Part shown: positions 43,967-53,020 of the stretch, piece after piece
How the letters are laid out: each line of letters starts with the position of its first letter
Position numbering within the stretch: position 1 is the stretch's first letter
From: Ignavibacteriales bacterium
GTDB lineage: Bacteria > Bacteroidota > Ignavibacteria > Ignavibacteriales > Melioribacteraceae
NCBI GenBank assembly: GCA_026390775.1
Contig: JAPLFF010000003.1
Location: forward strand, 496,001 to 560,000
Direction: 5' to 3'
Length of the DNA stretch: 64,000 nucleotides
Position numbers and translations under genes: made by a program
The notes under the pieces: model-generated
What the model saw: only the letters and a program-made list of their open reading frames with translations
The model's database searches: none
What the model was told of the DNA's origin: nothing

Positions 43967-44771
43967 TTTTTTTGATGAGCCGTTCAAAATCTTTTTTAAC
44001 CATCTCAGCCGTTTCCATAACTTCATTGTGAGAAAGTTTTTGCGGCGAGAGTCCGGCTGCAAAATTTGTAATACATGAAACCGCTGCCACTTTTAAACCG
44101 AGTGAAGAAGCATAATACGCTTCGTGAACAGTTGACATACCTACTGCATCTCCGCCAAATTTTTGAATCATCTTTATTTCAGCCGGAGTTTCATAGCTTG
44201 GTCCTTTTGTTAACCAATAAACACCTTGTCGCAGAGATATTTTTTCTTCAAGAGCCGCACATATAATTTTATTATTCATTTCGGAAGATGGGAAATCTAA
44301 AAATGAATTTTTCTGTTCAAGATTAGCCAAACCTACTAATCCGGTCAATTCGGATTTTATGTTAACTCCGTTAAACGAAGTTGCAAGCATAAGATCGCCG
44401 GGTTCAAAATTTTGATTAACTCCTCCGGCTGCATTTGTTAAAATTATTTTCTTACAATTTAATTTTGAAGCAACATGAACTGGCAATACACATTGCGATA
44501 AAGAATATCCTTCATAAAAATGAATTCTTCCCTGAACGATCAGTAATTTTTTATTTTCATATTTTGAAAAGTGGAGAAAACCTTGATGACCTTGAACTGT
44601 TGATTTAGGATAATTTGGAAGGGAAGTAGTTGATATTGATTTTACAGTTTCAACTTTATCGGCAAAATCACCGAGTCCGCTTCCGAGGACAATACATATT
44701 TCCGGTTCAAATGGAATTTGTTTTGCTACAGCTTCAACTGTTTCGCGGTATTTAGCGTTCATATTTATCAT
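43950..44771 (-). CDS. Purine nucleoside phosphorylase
   Basis: Phosphorolysis of purine nucleosides for salvage. 273 residues from the ATG at 44771, which overlaps the nupC stop as ATGA; a second ATG at 44762 would remove three residues. The longer open frame to 44933 lies inside nupC and is not used. CIVLGSGLGDFADKV near residue 29, VQGHQGFLHF near 64, TNAAGGVNQNFEPGDLML near 117, KGPSYETPAEIKMIQKFGGDAVGMST near 190 and the C-terminal SHNEVMETAEMV mark the PNP/MTAP family, low-molecular-mass type (trimeric). Confidence 0.93.
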   Translation of the reverse strand: MINMNAKYRETVEAVAKQIPFEPEICIVLGSGLGDFADKVETVKSISTTSLPNYPKSTVQGHQGFLHFSKYENKKLLIVQGRIHFYEGYSLSQCVLPVHVASKLNCKKIILTNAAGGVNQNFEPGDLMLATSFNGVNIKSELTGLVGLANLEQKNSFLDFPSSEMNNKIICAALEEKISLRQGVYWLTKGPSYETPAEIKMIQKFGGDAVGMSTVHEAYYASSLGLKVAAVSCITNFAAGLSPQKLSHNEVMETAEMVKKDFERLIKKTIELL

Positions 44772-46120
44772 TGAACAAGAATACCTGCAAGTGTTGCAGT
44801 CATTAATGTAGCCAGTGTTCCGCCAAGAACTGCTCTCAATCCAAGTGCTGCAATATCTTTTTTCCTTGAAGGTGCAAGTGGACCGATGCCGCCAATCTGA
44901 ATTGCGATTGAAGAAAAATTTGCAAACCCGCATAAAGCATAAGTTGCCATCATCATTCCTTTTGCACTCATGCCGCCGGCTTTAATAATTGTTGTTAAAT
45001 CTAAGTAAGCTACAAATTCATTTAGAACAACTTTGGTTCCGATTAAGCTTCCAAAATGAAAAGCATCATTCCATGGAACACCAATTCCAACTGCTAGGTA
45101 TCGTAAAACAATTCCAAATATCAATTGCATAGAAAGAGGTGCACCAAAAGTAGCTTTCAAATAATTGTTAATACCTACCAAATCACCAAAGCTTGTGAAC
45201 AAATAATTCACTAATGCAATCAATGCAATAAATGCAAGAAGCATTCCCGCAACATTTAATGCTAATTGCAAACCATCACCAGCACCTGTTGCTACTGCCT
45301 CAATTACGTTGGATGCATTCTTTTCCACTTTTAATTTTACTGTACCGCGTGTAACCGGTTCTTCAATTTCAGGATAAATAATTTTTGCAATTACAAGTGA
45401 AGCAGGTGCTGCCATACAACTAGCTGCAAGTAATTGAATAGCAAACTTAATCTGTGCATCCTGGATCGAGATTTTATAAACTTCCGCAAAAGCCTGTCCA
45501 AGTATTTGAATATAACTTGCCATTACACCGCCGGCTATTGTAGCCATTCCTCCAATCATAATTGTAAGGATTTCTGAGTTTGTCATTTTTTCAATATATG
45601 GTCTAATCAATAGTGGAGCTTCAGTTTGTCCGACAAAAATATTTGCCGTGTTGGATAAAGATTCGGCTCCGCTAGTTCCCATTAATTTTGCCATTACCCA
45701 TGCCATTCCTTTAACAACAAGCTGAAGAATTCCAAGGTAGTATAGAAGTGAAGTAAGTGCAGATACGAAAATTATTGTCGGTAAAACTTGAAAAGCAAAA
45801 TAGAAACCTAGACTTTCCGGGCCATAACTAATAGCGAGTTTACCAAATACAAATTTAGATCCTTCCATTGTGAACCCGAGCAAGCTGACAATTGCAGTAC
45901 CTAACCAATTGATTGCATCTTTAGGCCAGCCAAGTGGGAAGAACCAGCTTCGTAATGTTTCGCTATGAATAATAAAAATCGCGAAGAGAACTTGTAATCC
46001 AATTCCGGTTGCTACAAGTTTCCAATTAATTCTTTTTTTATTGTTTGAAAAGAGAAAAGCTATTCCAAGTATTAGTATTATTCCGCCAATACCTCTTAGA
46101 AGAGAAATAAAAAATTCCAT
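44768..46120 (-). CDS. nupC: Concentrative nucleoside transporter (NupC family)
   Basis: 450 residues with 8-10 membrane segments; cation-coupled nucleoside uptake across the inner membrane. CNT signatures: GQTEAPLLIRPYIEKMTNSEI near residue 165, GGMATIAGGVMASYI near 189, GVPWNDAFHFGSLIGTKVVLNEFVAY near 345 and CGFANFSSIAIQIGGIG near 393. Co-transcribed with pnp (ATGA overlap) and following tdk by 14 bases, so import and salvage are encoded together. Confidence 0.94.
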   Translation of the reverse strand: MEFFISLLRGIGGIILILGIAFLFSNNKKRINWKLVATGIGLQVLFAIFIIHSETLRSWFFPLGWPKDAINWLGTAIVSLLGFTMEGSKFVFGKLAISYGPESLGFYFAFQVLPTIIFVSALTSLLYYLGILQLVVKGMAWVMAKLMGTSGAESLSNTANIFVGQTEAPLLIRPYIEKMTNSEILTIMIGGMATIAGGVMASYIQILGQAFAEVYKISIQDAQIKFAIQLLAASCMAAPASLVIAKIIYPEIEEPVTRGTVKLKVEKNASNVIEAVATGAGDGLQLALNVAGMLLAFIALIALVNYLFTSFGDLVGINNYLKATFGAPLSMQLIFGIVLRYLAVGIGVPWNDAFHFGSLIGTKVVLNEFVAYLDLTTIIKAGGMSAKGMMMATYALCGFANFSSIAIQIGGIGPLAPSRKKDIAALGLRAVLGGTLATLMTATLAGILVQ

Positions 46121-46134
46121 TTAGGTCCTCAGAT

Positions 46135-46707
46135 TTATTCGGGAATGTAATGACATTTTCTGCATCGCGCTTCATAACTATCGGAGGCACCGACGAGAAC
46201 TCTTTCTGTTGAAACTATTTTACGTTGTGTTTTATCGGCGGGATTTCCGCACACAACACAAATTGCTAAAGTTTTAGTAATGTATTCTGCAACTGCAAGT
46301 AATTGCGGCATTGGTTCAAAAGGAACTCCACGATAATCTTGATCGAGCCCGGCAACTATAACTCGTTTACCTTGATTTGCCAATTTATTGCAGACTTCTA
46401 CAAGTTCGTTATTAAAAAATTGTGCCTCATCAATTCCAACAACTTGTGCTTCATCCGAGAGAGTTAATATTTCATTTGGTGAATCTACAAGAATTGATGG
46501 CAATGATTGATCGCTGTGAGAAACAATTTCACTATCGGAGTAACGGATATCAATTTTTGGTTTGAAAATCTTTGTATTGAGTTGTGCTATTTTTGCTCTT
46601 CGTAATCTTCTAATTAATTCTTCTGTTTTTCCACTGAACATGCATCCGGCTATTACTTCGATCCAACCGGTATTTTTTGGAGATGAATGAGGTGTGAATT
46701 CTGTCAT
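46135..46707 (-). CDS. tdk: Thymidine kinase
   Basis: 190 residues, type II (bacterial/cellular TK1-like). Walker [19 protein letters not shown] near residues 21-38, [10 protein letters not shown] near 89, [16 protein letters not shown] near 115 and zinc ligands CVVCGNPA near 147 with CRKCHY near the end. Phosphorylates thymidine for DNA synthesis. Overlaps the cdd stop by four bases. Confidence 0.96.
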   Translation of the reverse strand: MTEFTPHSSPKNTGWIEVIAGCMFSGKTEELIRRLRRAKIAQLNTKIFKPKIDIRYSDSEIVSHSDQSLPSILVDSPNEILTLSDEAQVVGIDEAQFFNNELVEVCNKLANQGKRVIVAGLDQDYRGVPFEPMPQLLAVAEYITKTLAICVVCGNPADKTQRKIVSTERVLVGASDSYEARCRKCHYIPE

Positions 46708-47105
46708 GGTTTTAGAAATTCCTCGCCAAATGAATAGGGAAGTAATTCATCGAGAGTTGTTTGTTTATATTCTCCCTTTTGATTGATCATATATACCTGA
46801 AGATTTTTTCCGCACAATTCCATTAAAACTTGTCTGCAAGCGCCGCAAGGAGAAATATAATCTTCTGAATCGCCAGCGATTGCAATTGCTTCAAATTCTC
46901 TTTCACCTTCAATTATTGCATTGAATGCTGCAGTTCTCTCTGCACAAATAGTTAATCCGTAAGATGAATTTTCAATATTAGCACCAAGAAATATTTGACC
47001 GCTTTTTGAAAGTAATGCAGCTCCAACGTGAAAATTGGAATAAGTGGGCAAAGCTTTGCTTTTTGCATCTATTGCTTTTCTGACTAATTCTTTTGCGTCA
47101 AACAT
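46704..47105 (-). CDS. cdd: Cytidine deaminase
   Basis: 133 residues. Zinc and catalytic motifs [11 protein letters not shown] (near residue 53) and [13 protein letters not shown] (near 86) plus [23 protein letters not shown]. Deaminates cytidine and deoxycytidine. First gene of the salvage operon cdd-tdk-nupC-pnp. The 131 bases upstream (47106-47236) are AT-rich and contain no gene. Confidence 0.96.
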   Translation of the reverse strand: MFDAKELVRKAIDAKSKALPTYSNFHVGAALLSKSGQIFLGANIENSSYGLTICAERTAAFNAIIEGEREFEAIAIAGDSEDYISPCGACRQVLMELCGKNLQVYMINQKGEYKQTTLDELLPYSFGEEFLKP

Positions 47106-47236
47106 TTTTTTACTTCTATTTTCTTTATTGCAAGATAATTGATAGATAATTGAAATGGAATTTATTTTTAATAAAAAGAAATCAGAAATAAGAATACAGA
47201 ATTATCATACTAAAATTCATAACTCATAAATAATAA

Positions 47237-49231
47237 TTATTCTTCAAGAAGCCATTGCTCAGCAGTATCTTCATTTATTCCTTCGATAAAGCGTGAAGGT
47301 TTGGCAAATGTAATTCCTTTGGCGCGATCGAAAATGTGCATCGGGTAACAAACATATAGATTTTGTTTCGCACGTGTGGAGGCAACATACATCAAGCGTC
47401 TTTCTTCTTCGAGAGTTTCTAGTTTATCAAATGATTGGGAAGAAGGGAAGAATCCGTCAAGAGCATGAATGATAAAGACCGAATGCCATTCTAAACCTTT
47501 TGCCGAGTGAATAGTAGAAAGAGTGAGAAATTCATTTTCTTTATCCGGAGCTTCAACTTCAGCAACACTATCTTGCGGCGGATCTAATGCCATATCGGCA
47601 AGTAGACTATTAAGACTTTTATAATTTTGTGATATGTTCATAAAAATATCTAAATCTTTTTTGCGTTTATTGAAGTCATCATATTTTTCCATAAAGAGCG
47701 GTTCGTAATATTTATAAACAAGTTCGGCTTTATCTGCAGGTAATTGATTCTTAGTTGATATATTATGAATCAATTTGAATAGATTAAAAATCTTATCGTT
47801 ATATTTTTTTGAAACAGATTTCTCCGGTTCAGATTTGATAGTAATTTGTGAAGTCGCCAATTCATCCATGATCTGCTGTGCTTTCTTAGGTCCAATTCCT
47901 TCGTGCAAAAGAAGAACGCGGTACCAGCTTACAAAATCATTTGGATTGGTCGCAATTCTAAGAAACGCTAACATATCTTTAACGTGAGCGGTCTCAATAA
48001 ATTTCATTCCACCAAATTTTAGGTAAGGCACATTTGCTTTGTTCAATTCAATTTCAAGATCGAATGAATGATATGATGAGCGGAATAAAATTGCAATATC
48101 ATTTAGAGGAACACCTTCTTCACGTAGTTCTAAAACTCTTTCAACTATAAAACGCGACTGCATACTTTCATTTGCGGAAGAGACTATACCCGGTAGTTCA
48201 CCGCCTATCTTTCTTGTAAAAAGATGTTTCGGATATTTTTCGATTGCATGTTCAATAATGTGATTGGAAAAATTTAATATTTCTTGAGTGCTTCTGTAAT
48301 TTTCTTCAAGTGTGATCAATTTTACATTTTTAAATAGTTTTGGAAACTCCATAATATTTCTGAAGTTAGCTCCACGGAAGGAATAGATAGATTGCGAGTC
48401 ATCACCAACCACCATAATGTTCTGATTAACTTGAGTGAGTCCTTGAATTAACTCGGATTGGATTTTATTTGTATCTTGATATTCATCAACCATAACAAAT
48501 TTAATTGTTGATAGAAAAGATGTTGCAGCCGGACTAAGTTCAAATAAAAAATTACGCAGATAGATCAATAAGTCGTCATAATCGAGAAGAGTATTTTTCT
48601 TTTTATATGATTGATATACTTTTTGAATATTTAAAAACTTATCAAGATAATCTGCAAAGTGAGGATAATCTTCGTTTAGTATATCTTCAATCGTTTTCTC
48701 TGTATTTGCACTTAGACTTAGAACTTTGAAGATCGTGGCTTTGTTAGGAAATCTTTTTTTGTGTTGAGACAGATTTAATTGTGCGCGTATTAGATTTATA
48801 ACATCTTCACTATCGCTTTGATCGAGTATTGTAAAGCCATTATCAATTCCAACTGCTTTTGCATATTTACGAAGTGTAAGATTAGCAAATGAATGAAAAG
48901 TACCGCCGTTAATTTTAGAACAACGGTTATCCAGAAGGATAGCCGCCCGGTCAAGCATTTCTTTTGCGGCTTTACGTGTAAATGTTAGAAGAAGAATTGA
49001 TGCGGGATTATATCCAAGTTCTGTTAATCTTGCAACGCGGTAAACTAGTGTTCTTGTTTTTCCGCTACCAGCACCGGCAATTACAAGATAAGCGCCTTCT
49101 AGTGCAGTTACAGCTTCGTACTGTGCGGCATTAAGTTGTTCACGGTAGTTAATATGAAATTTAGATTCATCAATTATTGAACTGCGGGCGGGGATTTCTC
49201 CAACTTTCTTAAGAACATATTTCTTGGTCAT
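47237..49231 (-). CDS. UvrD/PcrA-family DNA helicase
   Basis: 664 residues, superfamily 1A 3'-5' helicase. Q motif LNAAQYEAV near residue 33, Walker A AGAGSGKTRTLV near 52, LLTFTRKAAKEM near 80, Walker B VMVDEYQDTN near 245, GDDSQSIYSFRGA near 276, LEENYRSTQEIL near 312, STIHSAKGLEWHSVFI near 570 and RLMYVASTRAKQNLYVCYP near 615. Slightly shorter than E. coli UvrD or PcrA. The start ATG shares one base with the stop of the preceding membrane protein gene. Confidence 0.94.
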   Translation of the reverse strand: MTKKYVLKKVGEIPARSSIIDESKFHINYREQLNAAQYEAVTALEGAYLVIAGAGSGKTRTLVYRVARLTELGYNPASILLLTFTRKAAKEMLDRAAILLDNRCSKINGGTFHSFANLTLRKYAKAVGIDNGFTILDQSDSEDVINLIRAQLNLSQHKKRFPNKATIFKVLSLSANTEKTIEDILNEDYPHFADYLDKFLNIQKVYQSYKKKNTLLDYDDLLIYLRNFLFELSPAATSFLSTIKFVMVDEYQDTNKIQSELIQGLTQVNQNIMVVGDDSQSIYSFRGANFRNIMEFPKLFKNVKLITLEENYRSTQEILNFSNHIIEHAIEKYPKHLFTRKIGGELPGIVSSANESMQSRFIVERVLELREEGVPLNDIAILFRSSYHSFDLEIELNKANVPYLKFGGMKFIETAHVKDMLAFLRIATNPNDFVSWYRVLLLHEGIGPKKAQQIMDELATSQITIKSEPEKSVSKKYNDKIFNLFKLIHNISTKNQLPADKAELVYKYYEPLFMEKYDDFNKRKKDLDIFMNISQNYKSLNSLLADMALDPPQDSVAEVEAPDKENEFLTLSTIHSAKGLEWHSVFIIHALDGFFPSSQSFDKLETLEEERRLMYVASTRAKQNLYVCYPMHIFDRAKGITFAKPSRFIEGINEDTAEQWLLEE

Positions 49232-49749
49232 TATCTGCGGATTGCTTTGGGCTTATTAATTATTTCGGAGATCAAATATAGTTCTCGCAGCGATGCCGGA
49301 TTTTTTATTTTTTGTTTTATATCCATTGTCCTACGATTAAAACTAAATCCAACTTCATAAGCTATATGTGGTTCATCCGAAAGAGTTTTGGTTTGTTGAG
49401 CTTCAAGCGAAATAAGTTTATCGTAATTAATATCCGGGATATTTCTCTTTTCAGAATCTGACACTTTTTCGATCTCAGGTAAGTCAATCTCTAAATTACC
49501 AGGATAATTTCTCTGCGGTAAATTTTCATATTCATCACCAGACTTTGGAATTTTTAAACCGAATAGATCCTGAAGAATATCTGTTGTTGAAGAATACTGA
49601 GGTTGGGGAGAAGCTTTGGTATTTGCTTCTCCCGTTTCATTCCTCGGAAAATTGTTCTGTGGCCTTTGCGGTTTCTTTTTGCCAAAGAGAGAATTAATAA
49701 TCGTATAAATGACAAAAAGAAAAATCAGTAACTGAAATATATTATCCAT
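49231..49749 (-). CDS. Single-pass membrane protein of unknown function
   Basis: 172 residues from the ATG at 49749, which overlaps the floA stop (ATGGATAA). The frame extends to 49791 but that part lies inside floA. One N-terminal membrane helix ([20 protein letters not shown]) is followed by basic KKKPQ, a disordered Asn/Gln/Pro/Thr-rich linker and a C-terminal helical [30 protein letters not shown] do not recognise the family. Tight coupling with floA upstream and the helicase downstream suggests a membrane scaffold partner, inferred only. Confidence 0.65.
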   Translation of the reverse strand: MDNIFQLLIFLFVIYTIINSLFGKKKPQRPQNNFPRNETGEANTKASPQPQYSSTTDILQDLFGLKIPKSGDEYENLPQRNYPGNLEIDLPEIEKVSDSEKRNIPDINYDKLISLEAQQTKTLSDEPHIAYEVGFSFNRRTMDIKQKIKNPASLRELYLISEIINKPKAIRR

Positions 49750-50737
49750 TTGTGTCTTTATTCTTTTTGTCTTCCGGTTTAGCAATCGCATTTCTCATTT
49801 CAGTATCGGATTGAATATTTCTAAGATTGTAATAATCCATAACACCAAGATTTCCTTTATGAAATGCATCGGCGATAGCTCTAGGAATTTCCGCTTCAGC
49901 TTCAACAACTTTAGCACGCATACGTGCAACTTCGGCGCTCATTTCTTGTTCTAGAGCAACGGCGGCAGCGCGTCTTTCTTCTGCTTTAGCACGTGCAACT
50001 TTTAGATCGGCTTCTGCTTGATTGGTTTGTAAAATTGCGCCAATGTTTGAACCAACATCCACGTCGGCAATATCAATCGAAAGAATTTCATAAGCGGTTC
50101 CGGCATCCAATCCTTTTGCTAATACAACTTTTGAAATTTTATCCGGATTTTCCAAAACTTCTTTGTGAGAATTACTTGAACCGATTGTTGAAACAATTCC
50201 TTCTCCAACTCGTGCAAGAATTGTTGCTTCACCGGCACCACCGACTAATCTTTCAAGATTAGTTCGGACTGTTACTCTTGCCATTGCTTTCAACTGAATA
50301 CCATCTTTTGCAACACCGGAAACAAGCGGCGTTTCAATTACTTTTGGATTCACAGACATTTTCACTGCTTCCAAAACATCTCGTCCGGCCAAATCAATTG
50401 CAGCTGCTTTAGAAAATTCTAAATCCAAATTTGCTTTGTTTGCAGAGATCAAAGCATTTACAACTTTAGTTACATTACCCCCTGCAAGAAAGTGAGCTTC
50501 TAAAAGGGAAGTGTTTAATGGAATTCCGGCTTTGGTAGCAGCTATTAAATTACGGACGATCACTTGAGGTGAGACTTTTCGTAATCGCATTCCAATCAGA
50601 TCTTTGAAGATTTTTAATGTTACTCCGGAAAAGTATGCGGTAATAAACAAACCGATCGGAACGAAATACAAAACCATAATAAGAATAAATACGGCAACAA
50701 TAATCACCAATATTGATACACCTGTCAAAGCTTCCAT
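49742..50737 (-). CDS. floA: Flotillin-like protein FloA
   Basis: 331 residues. An N-terminal hydrophobic hairpin ([21 protein letters not shown]) is followed by the YqfA/FloA domain with [19 protein letters not shown] near residue 40, [19 protein letters not shown] near 79, [20 protein letters not shown] near 137, [21 protein letters not shown] near 208, and the C-terminal EA-rich [19 protein letters not shown] coiled coil. FloA organises functional membrane microdomains. Divergent from the thioesterase gene across 185 bases with a putative ATTG-N20-TATTTTG promoter. Confidence 0.92.
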   Translation of the reverse strand: MEALTGVSILVIIVAVFILIMVLYFVPIGLFITAYFSGVTLKIFKDLIGMRLRKVSPQVIVRNLIAATKAGIPLNTSLLEAHFLAGGNVTKVVNALISANKANLDLEFSKAAAIDLAGRDVLEAVKMSVNPKVIETPLVSGVAKDGIQLKAMARVTVRTNLERLVGGAGEATILARVGEGIVSTIGSSNSHKEVLENPDKISKVVLAKGLDAGTAYEILSIDIADVDVGSNIGAILQTNQAEADLKVARAKAEERRAAAVALEQEMSAEVARMRAKVVEAEAEIPRAIADAFHKGNLGVMDYYNLRNIQSDTEMRNAIAKPEDKKNKDTNG

Positions 50738-50882
50738 TTTTTCTCCTTAATGTTCTTTCATTAACTGAATGCAAAATATCAATTCATTTAGACTAACACA
50801 ATTAATAGCTTTTAATCTTTTAAAACTCGTGTGATATAACTTGACTAATGAAATTATTCTACATGATTAAGGAAGGAATTTG

Positions 50883-50902
50883 TTCAATAAGGAAATATTG
50901 AA
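50883..50902. promoter_or_regulatory. Small inverted repeat upstream of the thioesterase gene
   Basis: TTCAATA (50883-50889) / TATTGAA (50896-50902), spacer AGGAAA, 20 bases before the start codon. Possible operator or mRNA hairpin in the floA/thioesterase divergent region. Confidence 0.3.
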
Positions 50903-50922
50903 TCTTATTATTATATTAAATC

Positions 50923-51348
50923 ATGCAAAAAACAGAAAACTATAAACATAAAATTAGTATAAATGTTCGCTTCTCTGATTTGGATGCAATGGGTCATGTT
51001 AATAATGCAGCGTTTTTAACATACTTGGAAGAAGCTAGAATCGAATATTTCAATAAGCTATTCACAATCCCAAGAAAAAATTTAGCATTTGGTGCAGTGA
51101 TTGCCAGAATTGAAATTGATTATATAGATCAAATTCGGTTAGGAGATGAAATTGAGGTTTATTCTCGTTGCATTAAAATTGGGAATAAAAGTTGTGACAT
51201 TGATAATCTAATTGTAATTAGGAAAGATCTTAAAAACAAAATTGCCGCACATTCCATTACTAAAATAGTTTCATTCGATTATTCGAAGGGAATTTCTGTC
51301 CCAATCCCGCAAAATGTAAAAGAGACAATTGAGGAATATGAAAAATAG
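50923..51348 (+). CDS. Acyl-CoA thioesterase (4HBT/hotdog family)
   Basis: 141 residues. The hotdog-fold active site SDLDAMGHVNNAAFLTYLEEARIEYF near residue 18 matches YbgC/FadM-type 4-hydroxybenzoyl-CoA thioesterases; the catalytic aspartate lies in DLDAMGHVNN. Hydrolyses acyl-CoA; substrate chain length unknown. Convergent with the ScfR-like regulator and close to the beta-oxidation genes, so control of the acyl-CoA pool is a plausible role. Confidence 0.88.
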   Translation: MQKTENYKHKISINVRFSDLDAMGHVNNAAFLTYLEEARIEYFNKLFTIPRKNLAFGAVIARIEIDYIDQIRLGDEIEVYSRCIKIGNKSCDIDNLIVIRKDLKNKIAAHSITKIVSFDYSKGISVPIPQNVKETIEEYEK

Positions 51349-51363
51349 AAGGAAGCTCATCCT

Positions 51364-52887
51364 TCACATTTCATCAACTACTTTTTTAAGCGTCCGTTCT
51401 ATTTTTTCAATGTTTGTTTTACTCTCCAGAATTTTAGGAGATTCAACTCTTTCTCTACAATCCGATATTTGACAACGTTCGCAAGTATCATTAACAATTA
51501 TTTCAGGAATTTTAGGATCATTCCAAAAGTTTATCTTCTTTATCAATTCTTCATTCAATAATAAACCGAGAGTAACACTATAATTAGTCTCTCGAAATAA
51601 TGTAGAACTCTTCGCGATTGATATCATAAGATATTCATCACCTGAGTTAAAAAATTTGGATTTATGAATACCGGCAAGAGGCGAATTATTATTTTTATTT
51701 TTCATCTGTTGTTTTTTAAAATCTTCCAGAAGCTTTATCGAAACTAACCTACGGCAATAATTTTCGTCATTTTGATTACTTCCCGGGATAGACCTCGCAT
51801 TAAGACGTAATTCTTTTGCTAAATAATAATTTATCGAATTAAGAGGGGTATCAAAACGAAAAAAGAAAAAGCTATTAATATTCCAGACAATAGATAATAA
51901 ATTTGTTATCCGCTGGAAGAGCATATCAGGTGAAGCATTGTATTTAGTAAGTAGCGAGATTATGAAATTATTGTCCCATACTTTTTTGTTAAATAATTTG
52001 TTAAGATCATTTATTAGATCATTCTTCTTTATTATTAAAGCTGATGAAAAGTATGAAGCCCTCACATTGTTTAACAATTGATCGAATGAATCAACTTTTA
52101 GATCGGAATAAATGAAAGAACGATCTGAGATATTTAAATAATTGTATGCTATCTCTTTCCCGACAATAAATGCCTTCTGAGAATCAGTTAACCTACTATT
52201 GATCAATATTTTTTTAGAACCATTTTTGAAAACAACAATTGCTCTTACAGTGCATAATTCATCGTACTCGGAAATGACTTTTTCGTCTATCTCATATTGA
52301 AATTTGTTTTTCAAGATATTCATCAAAAAAGAATACTTAATAGGTAAAGTAAAACGATAATCACTCTGCCCACAGAACTTTTCCACCGACTCTTCAAGAT
52401 CTTCAAAATAATTATCATTGAATTCTTTGTAGGTTCTTATTGCAATACGACTAAAATTATTCTGACTTAATTCTGAGCTTTTCGCCATTTCAATTACTGT
52501 AGACACCAAAGCACTTAATTGTAACGAAGCTTTTGACATGAGCTGCAAAAACTTGTTTACATCAATTCCATAGTGATCTAATGGAAGTTCTTTAAGAATA
52601 TTTGATTCGAGTAGCTCGCCTATAGGAGCCATATTCTTCGATAGTTTTAAAGAAACCATTTTGTCATATGAAACATTTAAGGCATTTGCCAATAATGCAA
52701 TTTTATTGGTTGTCGGATACTTCTTACCGCTCTCAATTTCATTTAAATAAGAAATTGATAATGTGCTCCTGTTGGAAAGGTCAGATAACGACATTTTATT
52801 TTCCTGTCGCAGCTGCTTTAATTTTAGTCCAAAGACAAGTTTTATATTTTTTTCAGATAGTATCATTTGGTATAACTCTTTCGTCAT
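51364..52887 (-). CDS. XRE-family regulator, ScfR/RamB-like
   Basis: 507 residues from the ATG at 52887. The frame extends to 52941, but that start lies upstream of the predicted promoter (TATCTTTT, 52926-52919). The ATG at 52866 is a second candidate. An N-terminal XRE helix-turn-helix (LKLKQLRQENKMSLSDLSNRS, then SISYLNEIESGKKYP) is followed by a long IrrE/peptidase-like region lacking an HExxH metal site. A C-terminal cysteine cluster CERCQISDCRERVESP ends the protein. This layout matches the short-chain acyl-CoA responsive regulators ScfR/RamB. It is transcribed divergently from the fad operon over a 14-bp palindrome, so control of beta-oxidation in response to acyl-CoA is a strong inference. 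Confidence 0.8.
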   Translation of the reverse strand: MTKELYQMILSEKNIKLVFGLKLKQLRQENKMSLSDLSNRSTLSISYLNEIESGKKYPTTNKIALLANALNVSYDKMVSLKLSKNMAPIGELLESNILKELPLDHYGIDVNKFLQLMSKASLQLSALVSTVIEMAKSSELSQNNFSRIAIRTYKEFNDNYFEDLEESVEKFCGQSDYRFTLPIKYSFLMNILKNKFQYEIDEKVISEYDELCTVRAIVVFKNGSKKILINSRLTDSQKAFIVGKEIAYNYLNISDRSFIYSDLKVDSFDQLLNNVRASYFSSALIIKKNDLINDLNKLFNKKVWDNNFIISLLTKYNASPDMLFQRITNLLSIVWNINSFFFFRFDTPLNSINYYLAKELRLNARSIPGSNQNDENYCRRLVSIKLLEDFKKQQMKNKNNNSPLAGIHKSKFFNSGDEYLMISIAKSSTLFRETNYSVTLGLLLNEELIKKINFWNDPKIPEIIVNDTCERCQISDCRERVESPKILESKTNIEKIERTLKKVVDEM

Positions 52888-52942
52888 TTTATTTATAATA
52901 ATAAGACATCCCACATTCAAAAGATAGCATAAATCCTTCAAT

Positions 52943-52956
52943 AGCGAAATTTCGCT
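52943..52956. promoter_or_regulatory. Palindromic operator candidate between the regulator and fadD
   Basis: Perfect 14-bp palindrome AGCGAAATTTCGCT. It overlaps the fadD -33 candidate CTTG (52955-52958) and the TTTC preceding the regulator's -7 candidate, so a protein bound here could block both divergent promoters. Confidence 0.65.
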
Positions 52957-52984
52957 TGCTATTTTGTTTCATTAGGTATAATTT
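52955..52984 (+). promoter_or_regulatory. Promoter candidate of the fad operon
   Basis: CTTG (52955-52958), 18 bases, TATAATTT (52977-52984). Spacing is short by one or two bases compared with the other promoters in the window; fadD starts 36 bases downstream. Confidence 0.4.
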
Positions 52985-53020
52985 AAAATCAAAAGATCAT
53001 AAATAAATTTAGGATCTAAA

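Noticed and set aside
44772-44933. N-terminal extension of the purine nucleoside phosphorylase frame
   Set aside because: It lies antiparallel to nothing but wholly inside nupC on the same strand, has Cys/Arg-rich out-of-frame composition, and the family starts near the ATG at 44771 or 44762.
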